This document shows positions 52,188-60,217 of a DNA stretch of 64,000 nt, piece after piece. The notes beneath the pieces are model-generated. The model was given only the letters and a program-made list of their open reading frames with translations, made no database searches and was not told where the DNA came from. Made by a program: the position numbers and the translations under genes. Source of the stretch: Candidatus Woesearchaeota archaeon (GTDB taxonomy: Archaea > Nanobdellota > Nanobdellia > Woesearchaeales > JABGXB01); assembly GCA_018675975.1 (NCBI GenBank), contig JABGXB010000002.1:62001-126000 (forward strand). Direction: 5' to 3'. Numbering within the stretch: the stretch's first letter is position 1; every line of letters begins with the position of its first letter.

Positions 52188-53852
52188 TTAATTCAATATT
52201 TTTATTTTAAATATTTTATTATCATCATTATTAAAATTATTAATTTGACTTGACCATAAATAATTATCATCTAAAGCCAAATCAGTTAAACCCTCAGAAA
52301 TCGAATTAATTTTTGAAACATAATAACCATCTGAATCATATTTACAAATACCATCACAATTTATCCAAAAATAATTTCTATCATATACAATTGGTCCATT
52401 AACATCATCCTCTAATTTTAATTTTGAATCAAAAGTTCCATCTTGATTGATCCTATATAAAAAAGGAGAATTATATTCAGACAATATTAAAAATTGCTCA
52501 TCATTAGTAATACCAGTAACTCTTTTTATTTTATTTGTAATATTTATTTTCCCTATTAATTTTCCATTAGTTGTATATTTATATAATTTTTTTTCATGTA
52601 TATCATTAATCCAAATATATAATCCATCATAAGTCATACCTAATGGATCAAAACCAGAATAATTCCAAACATTTATTATTCGTCCATTTTTATTATTTAA
52701 TTCATATAATTTATTATTATCATTAACTGCAAAAATAGTTTGTGTATCATAATTAAAAATAATTCCATTAATAATACCAATATTTTTCCCTATTTTTTTT
52801 TCCACTTTTCGACTTTTATCTTCATCTGGATAAACATAACTATACTTGTCATTTACAATATTACCAGGTATATAATTTAAAAAATAATCATCATTTTTTG
52901 AAAAATTAAAATTTAATGTTTTTATTCCCACGCCCAATTCATTTTTTAAAATTGACTTATTACAATTAGTAATATTATTATTAAAATAATTATTAATTAA
53001 ATTTAATTTCGAATTTTTACAATTAAGATTTAAACCCAAAATAGAATTATTACTTAAATTTGAACTAATATTATTTACCAATATTTGTGAATTAAAATTA
53101 TTTCTTATAAGATTATTATTAATAATAATATTTGAATATTCTAAATTTAAACCATTAGTTGCACATTCACGAATTTCATTATTTTCAATTAAAGAAAATT
53201 TACTTTCTTTTATATGAATACAATCATTTCCATTTTGATAAATCATATTATTTTTAATAATGACATTTGAAAAATCAGATTTAATTCCATCATTATTATT
53301 CCACCTAATTATAGAATTAGAAATATTTGCACTTGAATTAATTAAATTAATCACATTATTTCCAAATTCTAAAATCACATAATTTAATTTATTATTATTT
53401 GAATTTTCAAATTTAATTTGACTCCAATCCCCATTAATTTGAATTTCTGAATTAGATGTAAATTTAATCATATCGCTTTGATTACCATCTGCAATTAAAG
53501 TACCATAAACAATAATACTTTTTTTTAATGAATTATTTTTATACCCCTTATAAGAATGAAATTGAACATTTGTTCCTGGCTTAATATATACATTTATACT
53601 TTTAGGAATAATTAAATCCTCAGTTACAATTATATTCCCACTCCATGTTTGATTTTGATATATTTTCCCCCCAACATTTTGATTTGAAATTTTTTGATTT
53701 GATTCAAAATTATTTCCCAATTCATTAATAATATAAAAAACATCAATAGCTTGACTAAAACTCCCCTCATAATTATTTGAACATCCAGTAAATAAACCAA
53801 AAATTAGAACAATAAATAATAGGTTAATTAATTTTAATCTCCTCATATTCAT
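52188..53852 (-). CDS. Lipoprotein with beta-helix and beta-propeller-like domains
   Basis: 554 residues. A signal peptide ends in the lipobox FTGCSNN. Residues about 70-300 form a right-handed parallel beta-helix typical of repeats (I/V-x-N-x-I/S-x-x-N patterns such as NIIIKNNMIYQNGNDCIHI). The last 200 residues have repeated strands (YLWSSQ, GIIFNYDTQTIFAVNDNNKLYEL) like an NHL or SMP-type propeller. It is exposed on the cell surface, perhaps binding glycans; no enzyme residues are identified. Confidence 0.7.
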   Translation of the reverse strand: MNMRRLKLINLLFIVLIFGLFTGCSNNYEGSFSQAIDVFYIINELGNNFESNQKISNQNVGGKIYQNQTWSGNIIVTEDLIIPKSINVYIKPGTNVQFHSYKGYKNNSLKKSIIVYGTLIADGNQSDMIKFTSNSEIQINGDWSQIKFENSNNNKLNYVILEFGNNVINLINSSANISNSIIRWNNNDGIKSDFSNVIIKNNMIYQNGNDCIHIKESKFSLIENNEIRECATNGLNLEYSNIIINNNLIRNNFNSQILVNNISSNLSNNSILGLNLNCKNSKLNLINNYFNNNITNCNKSILKNELGVGIKTLNFNFSKNDDYFLNYIPGNIVNDKYSYVYPDEDKSRKVEKKIGKNIGIINGIIFNYDTQTIFAVNDNNKLYELNNKNGRIINVWNYSGFDPLGMTYDGLYIWINDIHEKKLYKYTTNGKLIGKINITNKIKRVTGITNDEQFLILSEYNSPFLYRINQDGTFDSKLKLEDDVNGPIVYDRNYFWINCDGICKYDSDGYYVSKINSISEGLTDLALDDNYLWSSQINNFNNDDNKIFKIKILN

Positions 53853-53950
53853 TTTATAATTTAAAATATTATAAAACTATTTAATAAATATTTAAAAGTA
53901 ATGTTTAGTTAATGAATATTATAATATGTATTAATAAAAACGTTTTCACT

Positions 53951-53958
53951 TTTAAATA
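53951..53958 (+). promoter_or_regulatory. TATA-like box for sigma-70-like gene
   Basis: TTTAAATA begins 29 bases before the ATG at 53980 and there is no Shine-Dalgarno site, so this gene looks to be transcribed from a normal archaeal promoter. No clear bacterial -35/-10 pair is seen, although AT-rich DNA makes -10-like matches easy. Confidence 0.55.
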
Positions 53959-53979
53959 GTCAATAAAATAAGATATATA

Positions 53980-56625
53980 ATGGAATTTGAATATTTATTT
54001 ACCCCGGAAGGCACTAATCGATTTAAGATAAATAAATCATATTTATTTGCTGAATTCATACCAATATATTCAGAATTCGGTAAAGAATTTGATTGGAAAA
54101 AAAGTAAAAAACCAAGATTCGTTTCTGGAAAAACTATTTTTGAACAATTTCCAAAAAGTATTGATTCAATTGATAAAATCATTGAAACTGTATATGAAAA
54201 ATTAGAACTTCAATCAAATTTATTAAAATATTTAAAATCAGAAGAATTATTTAATCAATTTAAAAAACAAAATCTAGTTAATCGAAATGATGGAAATCAA
54301 TTTATTAGTTCCTTAAAAAAATTATTTAGTCGAACTTCTTATGTACAAAATGGATTATATTCAAGAGCATCAGGAATTTTATTATTAAATAGATTACCGG
54401 ATGTAAAAGAAATTGATAATAAAAAAAGAAGTAAAATTGATTTATTATATTTAGTTCCTAAAGAATTACAAGTAAAAGTAATTCAAGGTGAAATTTCAGA
54501 TTTAGAAAGTTTAACTAAACATGGTATAAATAAAAAAGAAATTGAAAATGAAGAAAGAAAATTAAACAAATTCTTAAGTGATAATAGTAATATTGTAAAA
54601 GAATATGTTGACTTTAATCAAGCATATCAAATTCTATTAAAGTCTGGTGCAATTAGAACAGGCCAAAAACAATATACAGTTCTATATGGAATTCAACAAA
54701 TCCTTAAAGATAGTGATTATTTAAAATCTGAAGATGGTAAAGAACAAATTAAAGTACAAGCATTAGTTAAATTATATAAATCAAAAAAAAGTGAAATTGT
54801 TAAAGAAATTAGAAGAATTAAAAAGACAGAAAGAAGAGAATATCAAGAATTAAAATTAAGTGAGAAAAATAAATTAAAAGAACCAGTAATTGAAAAAGTA
54901 AATGTAGAACTGGAATATAAATTAGAAACAGAAGTTGAAAAAGTAAATGTAGAAACAGAAAATAAACCAGAATATCAGGTCGAACCAGAAGTTGAAGAAG
55001 TAAGTTTAGAAACAGAAAATAAACCAGAATATCAAGTAGAAACAGAAGTTGAAGAAGTAAATGTAGAAACAGAAATTAAACCAAAATATCAAGTAGAACA
55101 GGAAGTTGAAGAGGTAAGTTTAGAACAGAAAGTTGAACCTGAATTAATACCTGAAGTTCCTCAGACATTATATTTAGTTGATGCATTATCAATTCTTGAA
55201 AAAAAATATAAACCTAAATTAATTTCATTAGAAAGAAATGTAGAACATTCAATTTATGACATTGGTCAATTATGTGATTTAAGTGAAGAAGAAATTCAAA
55301 ATCGAATTTCTCAAAAAAAAGAAGAATTATCAGAATATGAATTATTATTAGAACATTTTGTATCAATAGACGAAATTAAAAAGATATTAAAAGAACAAAA
55401 AATATGTAATGAAGTTGAAGAACTGTCTGCAATGGTTAATTTAATTCCAATGTTTCTTGATGGAACTAAATATTGTAAACTTAATGGCGGATCAAATTTA
55501 TATAAAGTTTCAGGCCTAGCGAATTTACTAAATGAAAATAAAAAACAATTATTAAATGGAATACAAAATTATCTTGCTAAAAAAGTAGTTAAAAAGAAAG
55601 TAGTTAAGAAAAAATTAAAAGAATCTGATTCAGATGAAGAAGATGTCTATGAATTTGAAGTTGATAAAGAGTTAAATGAAGAATTTGTAAATGCAAATAT
55701 TGAAGCGGGATTTTCTATAGGAGGAATTCGTCATAATTTATTAGATAAAATAAATGGTTTAGAATTAATAATTGAATCCAAATTTGGTGATCCTAAAAAA
55801 GGAGATGAAATTAGAACTCAATTAATTGAATTACATCAAAGATTAGTTTTTAGTGTTGCAAAAAAGTACGACCACAGAGGCCTAGATTTAGAAGATGTAT
55901 TTCAATTTGGTAATATAGGTTTAATAGAAGGTATGGATAAATATAATTTTGAAAAAACATATAAAAAACAAATAGAAAGAGATCAATTAAAACCAGAAAA
56001 TTTAAATTATGATTCATATATGAAAATATTAAAATCATTAAGTGAAGAAGAATTAAAACTAATTCCTAAAATTTCAACATATCTTATTTCATGTATAATA
56101 AATAAAATAAAAAGAGAAATTTTAAATAATAAAAGCACAATTCGAGTCCCAATATACATACAAGAAATCAAAACAAAAATTGATAATATGTGCAATCAAT
56201 TTGAATTCGAATATGGGAGAAAACCAACTGATCCAGAAATTATAGAAGAAACTGGACTAGAACAAACTGATCTAAATAATGTGAAAAAATATTTAGTTGG
56301 AAGCACATCATTAGATGGAGAATCTGAAGATAAAGGTTCATTAATACATTCTCAAGAGCAAAGCTTATTTGTCTTACCAGAAGAAAAAGTTGAATCCGAA
56401 GAATTAAAAAATGAAATTGTAAAGAGTATGGATGTTTTAAGTGATAGAGAAAAATACGTTGTTAGTTTAAGTTTTGGTTTAAATGGAAATGAAAAGTTTA
56501 GTTTACAAAAAATTGGTGATAAATTAGGAGTAACTAGAGAAAGAGCAAGACAAATTGAAGCAAAAGCAATTAAAAGATTATGTTTAGGTGAAGTATCTAA
56601 AAACTTAGAGGAATTCTATAGATAA
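53980..56625 (+). CDS. Giant sigma-70-like protein with repeat-rich N-terminal extension
   Basis: 881 residues. The C-terminal third (about 610-870) aligns block by block with bacterial primary-type sigma factors: region 2 (ELHQRLVFSVAKKYDHRGLD, FGNIGLIEGMDKYN), a 25-residue insertion, region 2.3-2.4 (KISTYLISCIINKIKREI, STIRVPIYIQE), region 3 (YGRKPTDPEIIEETGL, STSLDGESEDKGS) and region 4 (DVLSDREKYVVSLSFGLNG, LGVTRERARQIEAKAIKRL). The first 600 residues have no recognised family but contain three similar helical modules and a Glu/Val-rich 20-residue repeat (about 303-392), then a Lys-rich hinge. A GNAT gene follows 1 base later. An archaeal RNA polymerase uses TBP and TFB, so the target of this protein is unknown. 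Confidence 0.92.
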   Translation: MEFEYLFTPEGTNRFKINKSYLFAEFIPIYSEFGKEFDWKKSKKPRFVSGKTIFEQFPKSIDSIDKIIETVYEKLELQSNLLKYLKSEELFNQFKKQNLVNRNDGNQFISSLKKLFSRTSYVQNGLYSRASGILLLNRLPDVKEIDNKKRSKIDLLYLVPKELQVKVIQGEISDLESLTKHGINKKEIENEERKLNKFLSDNSNIVKEYVDFNQAYQILLKSGAIRTGQKQYTVLYGIQQILKDSDYLKSEDGKEQIKVQALVKLYKSKKSEIVKEIRRIKKTERREYQELKLSEKNKLKEPVIEKVNVELEYKLETEVEKVNVETENKPEYQVEPEVEEVSLETENKPEYQVETEVEEVNVETEIKPKYQVEQEVEEVSLEQKVEPELIPEVPQTLYLVDALSILEKKYKPKLISLERNVEHSIYDIGQLCDLSEEEIQNRISQKKEELSEYELLLEHFVSIDEIKKILKEQKICNEVEELSAMVNLIPMFLDGTKYCKLNGGSNLYKVSGLANLLNENKKQLLNGIQNYLAKKVVKKKVVKKKLKESDSDEEDVYEFEVDKELNEEFVNANIEAGFSIGGIRHNLLDKINGLELIIESKFGDPKKGDEIRTQLIELHQRLVFSVAKKYDHRGLDLEDVFQFGNIGLIEGMDKYNFEKTYKKQIERDQLKPENLNYDSYMKILKSLSEEELKLIPKISTYLISCIINKIKREILNNKSTIRVPIYIQEIKTKIDNMCNQFEFEYGRKPTDPEIIEETGLEQTDLNNVKKYLVGSTSLDGESEDKGSLIHSQEQSLFVLPEEKVESEELKNEIVKSMDVLSDREKYVVSLSFGLNGNEKFSLQKIGDKLGVTRERARQIEAKAIKRLCLGEVSKNLEEFYR
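54890..55150 (+). repeat. 60-bp degenerate tandem repeat encoding Glu/Val-rich linker
   Basis: Four to five in-frame copies of a roughly 60-base unit coding for EEVxxETENKPEYQVExEV-like sequence in the sigma-like protein. Copies differ mainly by a few substitutions, showing duplication followed by divergence. The product is probably an extended, highly charged spacer. Confidence 0.8.
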
Positions 56626-56626
56626 A

Positions 56627-56986
56627 ATGGATTTTCATGTGCAAATAAATAATGAAAAATTTAGAGTCATTGAACAAGAATCAAATCAAGGTTATAATTT
56701 AATATTAGCAAAAGATGATTTAATTGTAGGTTCTGCCACATTAGAATATTATCCTAATATAGATTCACTTTATTTTAATAGACTATTTGTCCAAGACGAA
56801 TTTAGAGGTCAAGGTTTAGCAAGTGAAATATTAAAAAGAGTAATAAATTATTCAAAGAAAACTCAAAAAAAAATTCATAATGAATTAAATCCATATGGAG
56901 ATTTAGATTTAGAACAATTAACTAAATTTTATACAGATCATGGTTTTATTGAAATCAAAAAAGGATTATTATATTTTATACCTTAA
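56627..56986 (+). CDS. GNAT family acetyltransferase
   Basis: 119 residues. The acetyl-CoA-binding motif A is NRLFVQDEFRGQGLASEIL, with preceding substrate strands (AKDDLIVGSATLEYYP) and the late FYTDHGFIEIKKGLLYF strand-helix typical of small GNAT proteins. It starts 1 base after the sigma-like protein stop, so the two are translated together; protein or small-molecule acetylation of that system is possible but unproven. Confidence 0.85.
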   Translation: MDFHVQINNEKFRVIEQESNQGYNLILAKDDLIVGSATLEYYPNIDSLYFNRLFVQDEFRGQGLASEILKRVINYSKKTQKKIHNELNPYGDLDLEQLTKFYTDHGFIEIKKGLLYFIP

Positions 56987-57019
56987 AATAAATTATATTT
57001 AACATAAGAATTTAACGAA

Positions 57020-57060
57020 GTACAACATTCGGCGAAGTCGATAGAATGACAAGCATTAAT
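57020..57060. other. Short GC-richer intergenic segment with hairpin potential
   Basis: ACATTC-GGCGAAGTCGATA-GAATGA can form a 5-base stem around a 13-base loop, in DNA richer in G and C than its surroundings. It repeats the string CGAAGT twice. It may be part of an RNA leader or the 3' end of the sigma-GNAT transcript. Confidence 0.25.
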
Positions 57061-57069
57061 TGCTATAAA

Positions 57070-57077
57070 CTTATAAA
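57070..57077 (+). promoter_or_regulatory. TATA-like box for MazG-like gene
   Basis: CTTATAAA is 29 bases before the ATG at 57099, without a ribosome site between. Confidence 0.5.
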
Positions 57078-57098
57078 TTATTTTTAGTTCCCTGATTC

Positions 57099-57431
57099 AT
57101 GGAAGTTAATGAATTTCAAGAGAAAATAGTTACATTCTGTAAAGAATGGGAAAAATATCGAAATATAAAACATACAGATCAAAATACTTTCAATCACTTA
57201 GTTGAAGAAGTTGGCGAATTAGCTAGTCAGTTTGTTAATAGAGATAAGGGAAGAAAAGAATTTAATGCAAATAAATTTGACAATGCTATAGCTGACATAT
57301 TTATTCATTTAGTCTGTCTAGCTGATTTAAGAAATTTAAATATTGAAAAATTATTAAATGAAACAATAGAAAAAGATTCTAAAAGATTATCAATTCCTGA
57401 AACTCAAGCTAGAAATAAAATGTCTAAGTAA
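57099..57431 (+). CDS. MazG-like nucleotide pyrophosphohydrolase
   Basis: 110 residues. LVEEVGELASQFVN (ExxE) and FDNAIADIFIHLVCLAD (with the distal Asp) form the metal site of the all-alpha NTP pyrophosphohydrolases. It resembles the 16180-16494 protein in size but not closely in sequence, so the two probably act on different nucleotides. It is convergent with the IMPase-like gene. Confidence 0.82.
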   Translation: MEVNEFQEKIVTFCKEWEKYRNIKHTDQNTFNHLVEEVGELASQFVNRDKGRKEFNANKFDNAIADIFIHLVCLADLRNLNIEKLLNETIEKDSKRLSIPETQARNKMSK

Positions 57432-57445
57432 TATTGCAACCAAAA

Positions 57446-58186
57446 TCAAAGAAGTTTAATAATATCATCATGAATTACTTTATTAGAAGCAACTATATCT
57501 TTAGATTCGACAGTCCATTCTGAACCATCAGAATCAGTTACTCTTCCACCTGCTTCTTTCACAATAATTACACCGGCTGCAACATCATGCAAAACATTAT
57601 CAAGAATATAGAGTTCAGCATCTCCCATTGCTATTTGTGCAAATTCATAAGAAGACGCATCAATAATTTTTACTATACCTACTTTATCACCTATACTTTT
57701 TTCCAATTGAAATTTGCCTTTATGGTATCCCCCTGAATAATATAGTGATTCTTTTAGTTGTCTGTTAGATACACTTATTTTTTCACCATTTGCAAAAGCC
57801 CCTTTCCCTTTTTCGGCCTTTACTAATAAATTTAAAGCAGGAAAATATAATACTCCTAAAATTGATTGGTTACCTTTAACTAATCCAATCGAAATTCCAA
57901 ATAAAGGAATGTTCCTTGAAAAATTAGAAGTACCATCAAGTGGATCAATATACCATGTATATTCAGAGCCCTTATTTTCTTGAATTTCTTCTTCTGAGAA
58001 AATATTATGACTAGGAAAATTCTTTCTTAATATTTCAACAATTTTCTTTTCTGAATCAATATCTGCTTGAGTTAAAATACTCGCTGCATCAAAATATTCT
58101 CCTTTGAATTCTATTTGAATTTTCCCATAATGCTTCATTAAAATTTTTCCAGCTTCTTTTGCAGCCTCTATTGTAATGTCTAACAT
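57446..58186 (-). CDS. Inositol monophosphatase-family protein
   Basis: 246-residue Mg-dependent phosphatase of the IMPase/FBPase/SuhB fold. The metal and catalytic motifs EEEIQ, YIDPLDGTSNFSRNIPLFG and LHDVAAGVIIVKEAGGRV are complete. In archaea such enzymes may act on inositol-1-phosphate or fructose-1,6-bisphosphate; the latter could feed gluconeogenesis, but the sequence does not decide. It is transcribed alone. Confidence 0.9.
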   Translation of the reverse strand: MLDITIEAAKEAGKILMKHYGKIQIEFKGEYFDAASILTQADIDSEKKIVEILRKNFPSHNIFSEEEIQENKGSEYTWYIDPLDGTSNFSRNIPLFGISIGLVKGNQSILGVLYFPALNLLVKAEKGKGAFANGEKISVSNRQLKESLYYSGGYHKGKFQLEKSIGDKVGIVKIIDASSYEFAQIAMGDAELYILDNVLHDVAAGVIIVKEAGGRVTDSDGSEWTVESKDIVASNKVIHDDIIKLL

Positions 58187-58275
58187 AATAATCCGGTATT
58201 AGTAATAGTTTATTAAACTTTATGTGCAATTTAACAACGAGAATAACATTTGAAAAAAAGCGTATTTTATTCGAC

Positions 58276-58323
58276 TATGTCTGCAACATGGTCAACCAAA
58301 AGGAGAAGTCCTCAACAGACATA
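58276..58323. other. Intergenic hairpin, candidate structured RNA
   Basis: TATGTCTG (58276-58283) and CAGACATA (58316-58323) are perfect 8-base arms around a loop with an inner AGGA-GAAG-TCCT hairpin. The segment is GC-richer than the flanking DNA and lies immediately before the TATA box of the Nudix gene. It could be a small RNA on either strand or an operator. Confidence 0.4.
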
Positions 58324-58325
58324 AA

Positions 58326-58333
58326 TTTAAATA
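58326..58333 (+). promoter_or_regulatory. TATA-like box for Nudix gene
   Basis: TTTAAATA lies 30 bases before the ATG at 58356, just after the right arm of the hairpin at 58276-58323. Confidence 0.55.
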
Positions 58334-58355
58334 TAATATTTAAATTCTTGATTTT

Positions 58356-58856
58356 ATGGGAGAAGATACCAAAAATTCAGCAGTTTTAGTAATTCCACAA
58401 GAAGAAAATTCAGATTATTTTTTAACATACCTGACACCTAATCATAAAATTTTTGCTGGAAGATTTCGTTTGCCAGGAGGAAAACTTCAATCAGGAGAAA
58501 ATTATGAATCAACTCTTAAGCGAGAACTCCAAGAAGAGTATGGAATCTTTCTAGCTAATGTTGTTCTGCATTATCAAAAACCAAACGTTTTGGGAGGAAC
58601 CATATATCTTTGTTCAGCACAAAAACATGGAAATCCTATCCCAAAAGAATCTGGTGTGGGGCCTGTTCTATGGATGAATGCTAAACAAATATTCGAATCC
58701 AATATGGTACCAAATTGTAAAATTGCAGTTTGTGCATATTTACTTGATAAAAATCCAAACTCATTGAAGAAATTAATTCCAACTATATTTGAGGATAAAG
58801 AATTCTTAAAGATTATTACATCTGAAGCCAAAAGCTTATACGAAAAAATTAACTAA
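58356..58856 (+). CDS. Nudix hydrolase
   Basis: 166 residues with a complete Nudix box GGKLQSGENYESTLKRELQE followed by EYGI, all metal-binding glutamates in place, and a GRFRLPGG approach. The N-terminal AVLVIPQEENSDYFLTYLTP strand fits the fold. The substrate is unknown. It has an archaeal-type TATA box and is transcribed alone; the minus-strand ORF inside it is a shadow. Confidence 0.87.
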   Translation: MGEDTKNSAVLVIPQEENSDYFLTYLTPNHKIFAGRFRLPGGKLQSGENYESTLKRELQEEYGIFLANVVLHYQKPNVLGGTIYLCSAQKHGNPIPKESGVGPVLWMNAKQIFESNMVPNCKIAVCAYLLDKNPNSLKKLIPTIFEDKEFLKIITSEAKSLYEKIN

Positions 58857-58972
58857 TCTATTGAGGATTGAATATAACATCACGATTAAATAAAGTTCGA
58901 ATGAAGTGAGGATTTGGGTAAAACCATATTAAAGGGAAACGTTCTTGTAATTTCAAATTATTTTATTTCATA
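58857..58972. other. Non-coding gap between Nudix and convergent kinase genes
   Basis: 116 bases without a gene. It contains a GC-richer tract (AGTTCGAATGAAGTGAGGAT and AAAGGGAAACGTTC) unlike the AT-rich spacers elsewhere. No tRNA fold is seen. Confidence 0.25.
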
Positions 58973-59917
58973 TTAAAATATTTTTTGCATAAATTCTTCT
59001 TTGGTTATCTTTTGTAAATTATTTAAAGTTTTAATTGGTTTTATATTGTCATTCCAATTTTCCTCATCCCATAACCAATAAGTAAAATGCATTAGCATAA
59101 ATAACTTGCTTTGATCATATAAATATTTTTTTTCTTTCTCTGTAAGTTTTCTTTTACTTTCATATGCTTGAATAAAACATTTACATTTATCAAAATCAAT
59201 TTCTTTATCAATACACCACATGCCAATAAATAATGCAACGTCAGAGAGTAAATTGCCATAGAAACAATCATCAAAATCTATTATTCCACTCACTTTATTT
59301 CCCATAAACATAATATTATCTTCCTGGAAATCCCCATGATTTAATCCTTGAACTAATTTTGGGATGGAAATGTTTTCTAATATATTCGAAACAAATTTTT
59401 CATACTTGTTTGGTAATTCAGGCATATCTTTTTTTATACTAACTAGTGCATTCAGAATCCATTTGTTATCGTAATCATATATATTTTTTAATTCTATGTT
59501 CTTTGGTTTAAAATTCATTGTATTCTTATGAATTATTCCTAAATTTTCCCCCAAGCTTTTAATTTGTTTTAAATTCGCAGATTCATTTTTAATATGTTTC
59601 CCATCCAGAAAAGTAAACATTGCAATTCCTTTTTGATAGAGATATAACAAATAATCATTTGAAACTGTTTTAACAATTTTAGGTACTGGAATGTTAGCCT
59701 TTGACAATTTTTCTAGAAGTTGTATTTCAACCATAATTTTCTCAATATTACATTCTTCATAGATTTTTAATATAAATTTTCCTTGGTTAGTTAATATGAC
59801 ATAAGTTGAATTACGCTCACCTTTTTCTATTAATGAAAAAGATGTGATTTCACCAACATTGTATTTTTCTAAAATTTGGGACACAGAACTTTTAGTTAAT
59901 TTCATCTTTTGTATCAT
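58973..59917 (-). CDS. Aminoglycoside phosphotransferase-fold kinase (ThrB2-like)
   Basis: 314-residue small-molecule kinase. The catalytic loop LNHGDFQEDNIMF and metal-binding GIIDFDDCFYGNLLSDVALF are intact and FILKIYEE supplies the nucleotide-binding lysine. The overall layout resembles type II homoserine kinases and choline kinases of the APH family; the DFDD and SDVALFIGMW details favour the homoserine-kinase-like group, but no threonine-pathway genes are nearby, so the substrate remains open. The short ORF inside it is a shadow. Confidence 0.84.
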   Translation of the reverse strand: MIQKMKLTKSSVSQILEKYNVGEITSFSLIEKGERNSTYVILTNQGKFILKIYEECNIEKIMVEIQLLEKLSKANIPVPKIVKTVSNDYLLYLYQKGIAMFTFLDGKHIKNESANLKQIKSLGENLGIIHKNTMNFKPKNIELKNIYDYDNKWILNALVSIKKDMPELPNKYEKFVSNILENISIPKLVQGLNHGDFQEDNIMFMGNKVSGIIDFDDCFYGNLLSDVALFIGMWCIDKEIDFDKCKCFIQAYESKRKLTEKEKKYLYDQSKLFMLMHFTYWLWDEENWNDNIKPIKTLNNLQKITKEEFMQKIF

Positions 59918-60217
59918 ATTTTTATATAAACCAATTTATTTAATAAATTTTGTATTAAAAAAAACAATTTCAACTTTTCAAGCTCCTTGCTTTATCTGAG
60001 CAATTGAAACATTGTGTGTAACATTGGAATTTAGAAATGTTTCGAGTCCTCCAAAATCTGTGATTTCGAGAGCGAGGAAAAATATGGACGGAGACTGCAA
60101 GTCGGAGTTTCTAAATTCCTGTTATTTGGGAAGCCTGCAAAGCGACCGACCAAAAGTATAATTTGGATTTTGGTTTATTCGGTTAAATTTATATTAGGCC
60201 AGTTCTTTCCAATTTAC
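59918..60217. other. 300-base intergenic region with GC-rich inverted repeat
   Basis: Upstream of a HAD gene. Twelve-base arms GGAATTTAGAAA (60026-60037) and TTTCTAAATTCC (60108-60119) are perfectly complementary, and the 70 bases between and 45 after are GC-richer (for example CGAGAGCGAGG, CTGCAAGTCGGAG, AAGCGACCGACC). This is a good candidate for a structured RNA. TTCGAGTC resembles a tRNA T-loop but has no matching stem. Confidence 0.4.
60188..60195 (+). promoter_or_regulatory. TATA-like box for HAD gene
   Basis: TTTATATT lies 30 bases before the ATG at 60218 and thus supports that start over the TTG at 60170 shown in the ORF track. Confidence 0.5.

Noticed and set aside
53980-56625. Reading the sigma-like gene as proof that the organism is a bacterium
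   Set aside because: aIF1 of archaeal type, TrmB, Ogg2, AbrB-PhoU and the -30 TATA boxes in the same window outweigh one gene; contamination by assembly is still listed as a test.
60035-60060. Possible tRNA T-arm (TTCGAGTC)
   Set aside because: No pairing 5-base stem around the loop, and no acceptor, D or anticodon arm at the right distance.
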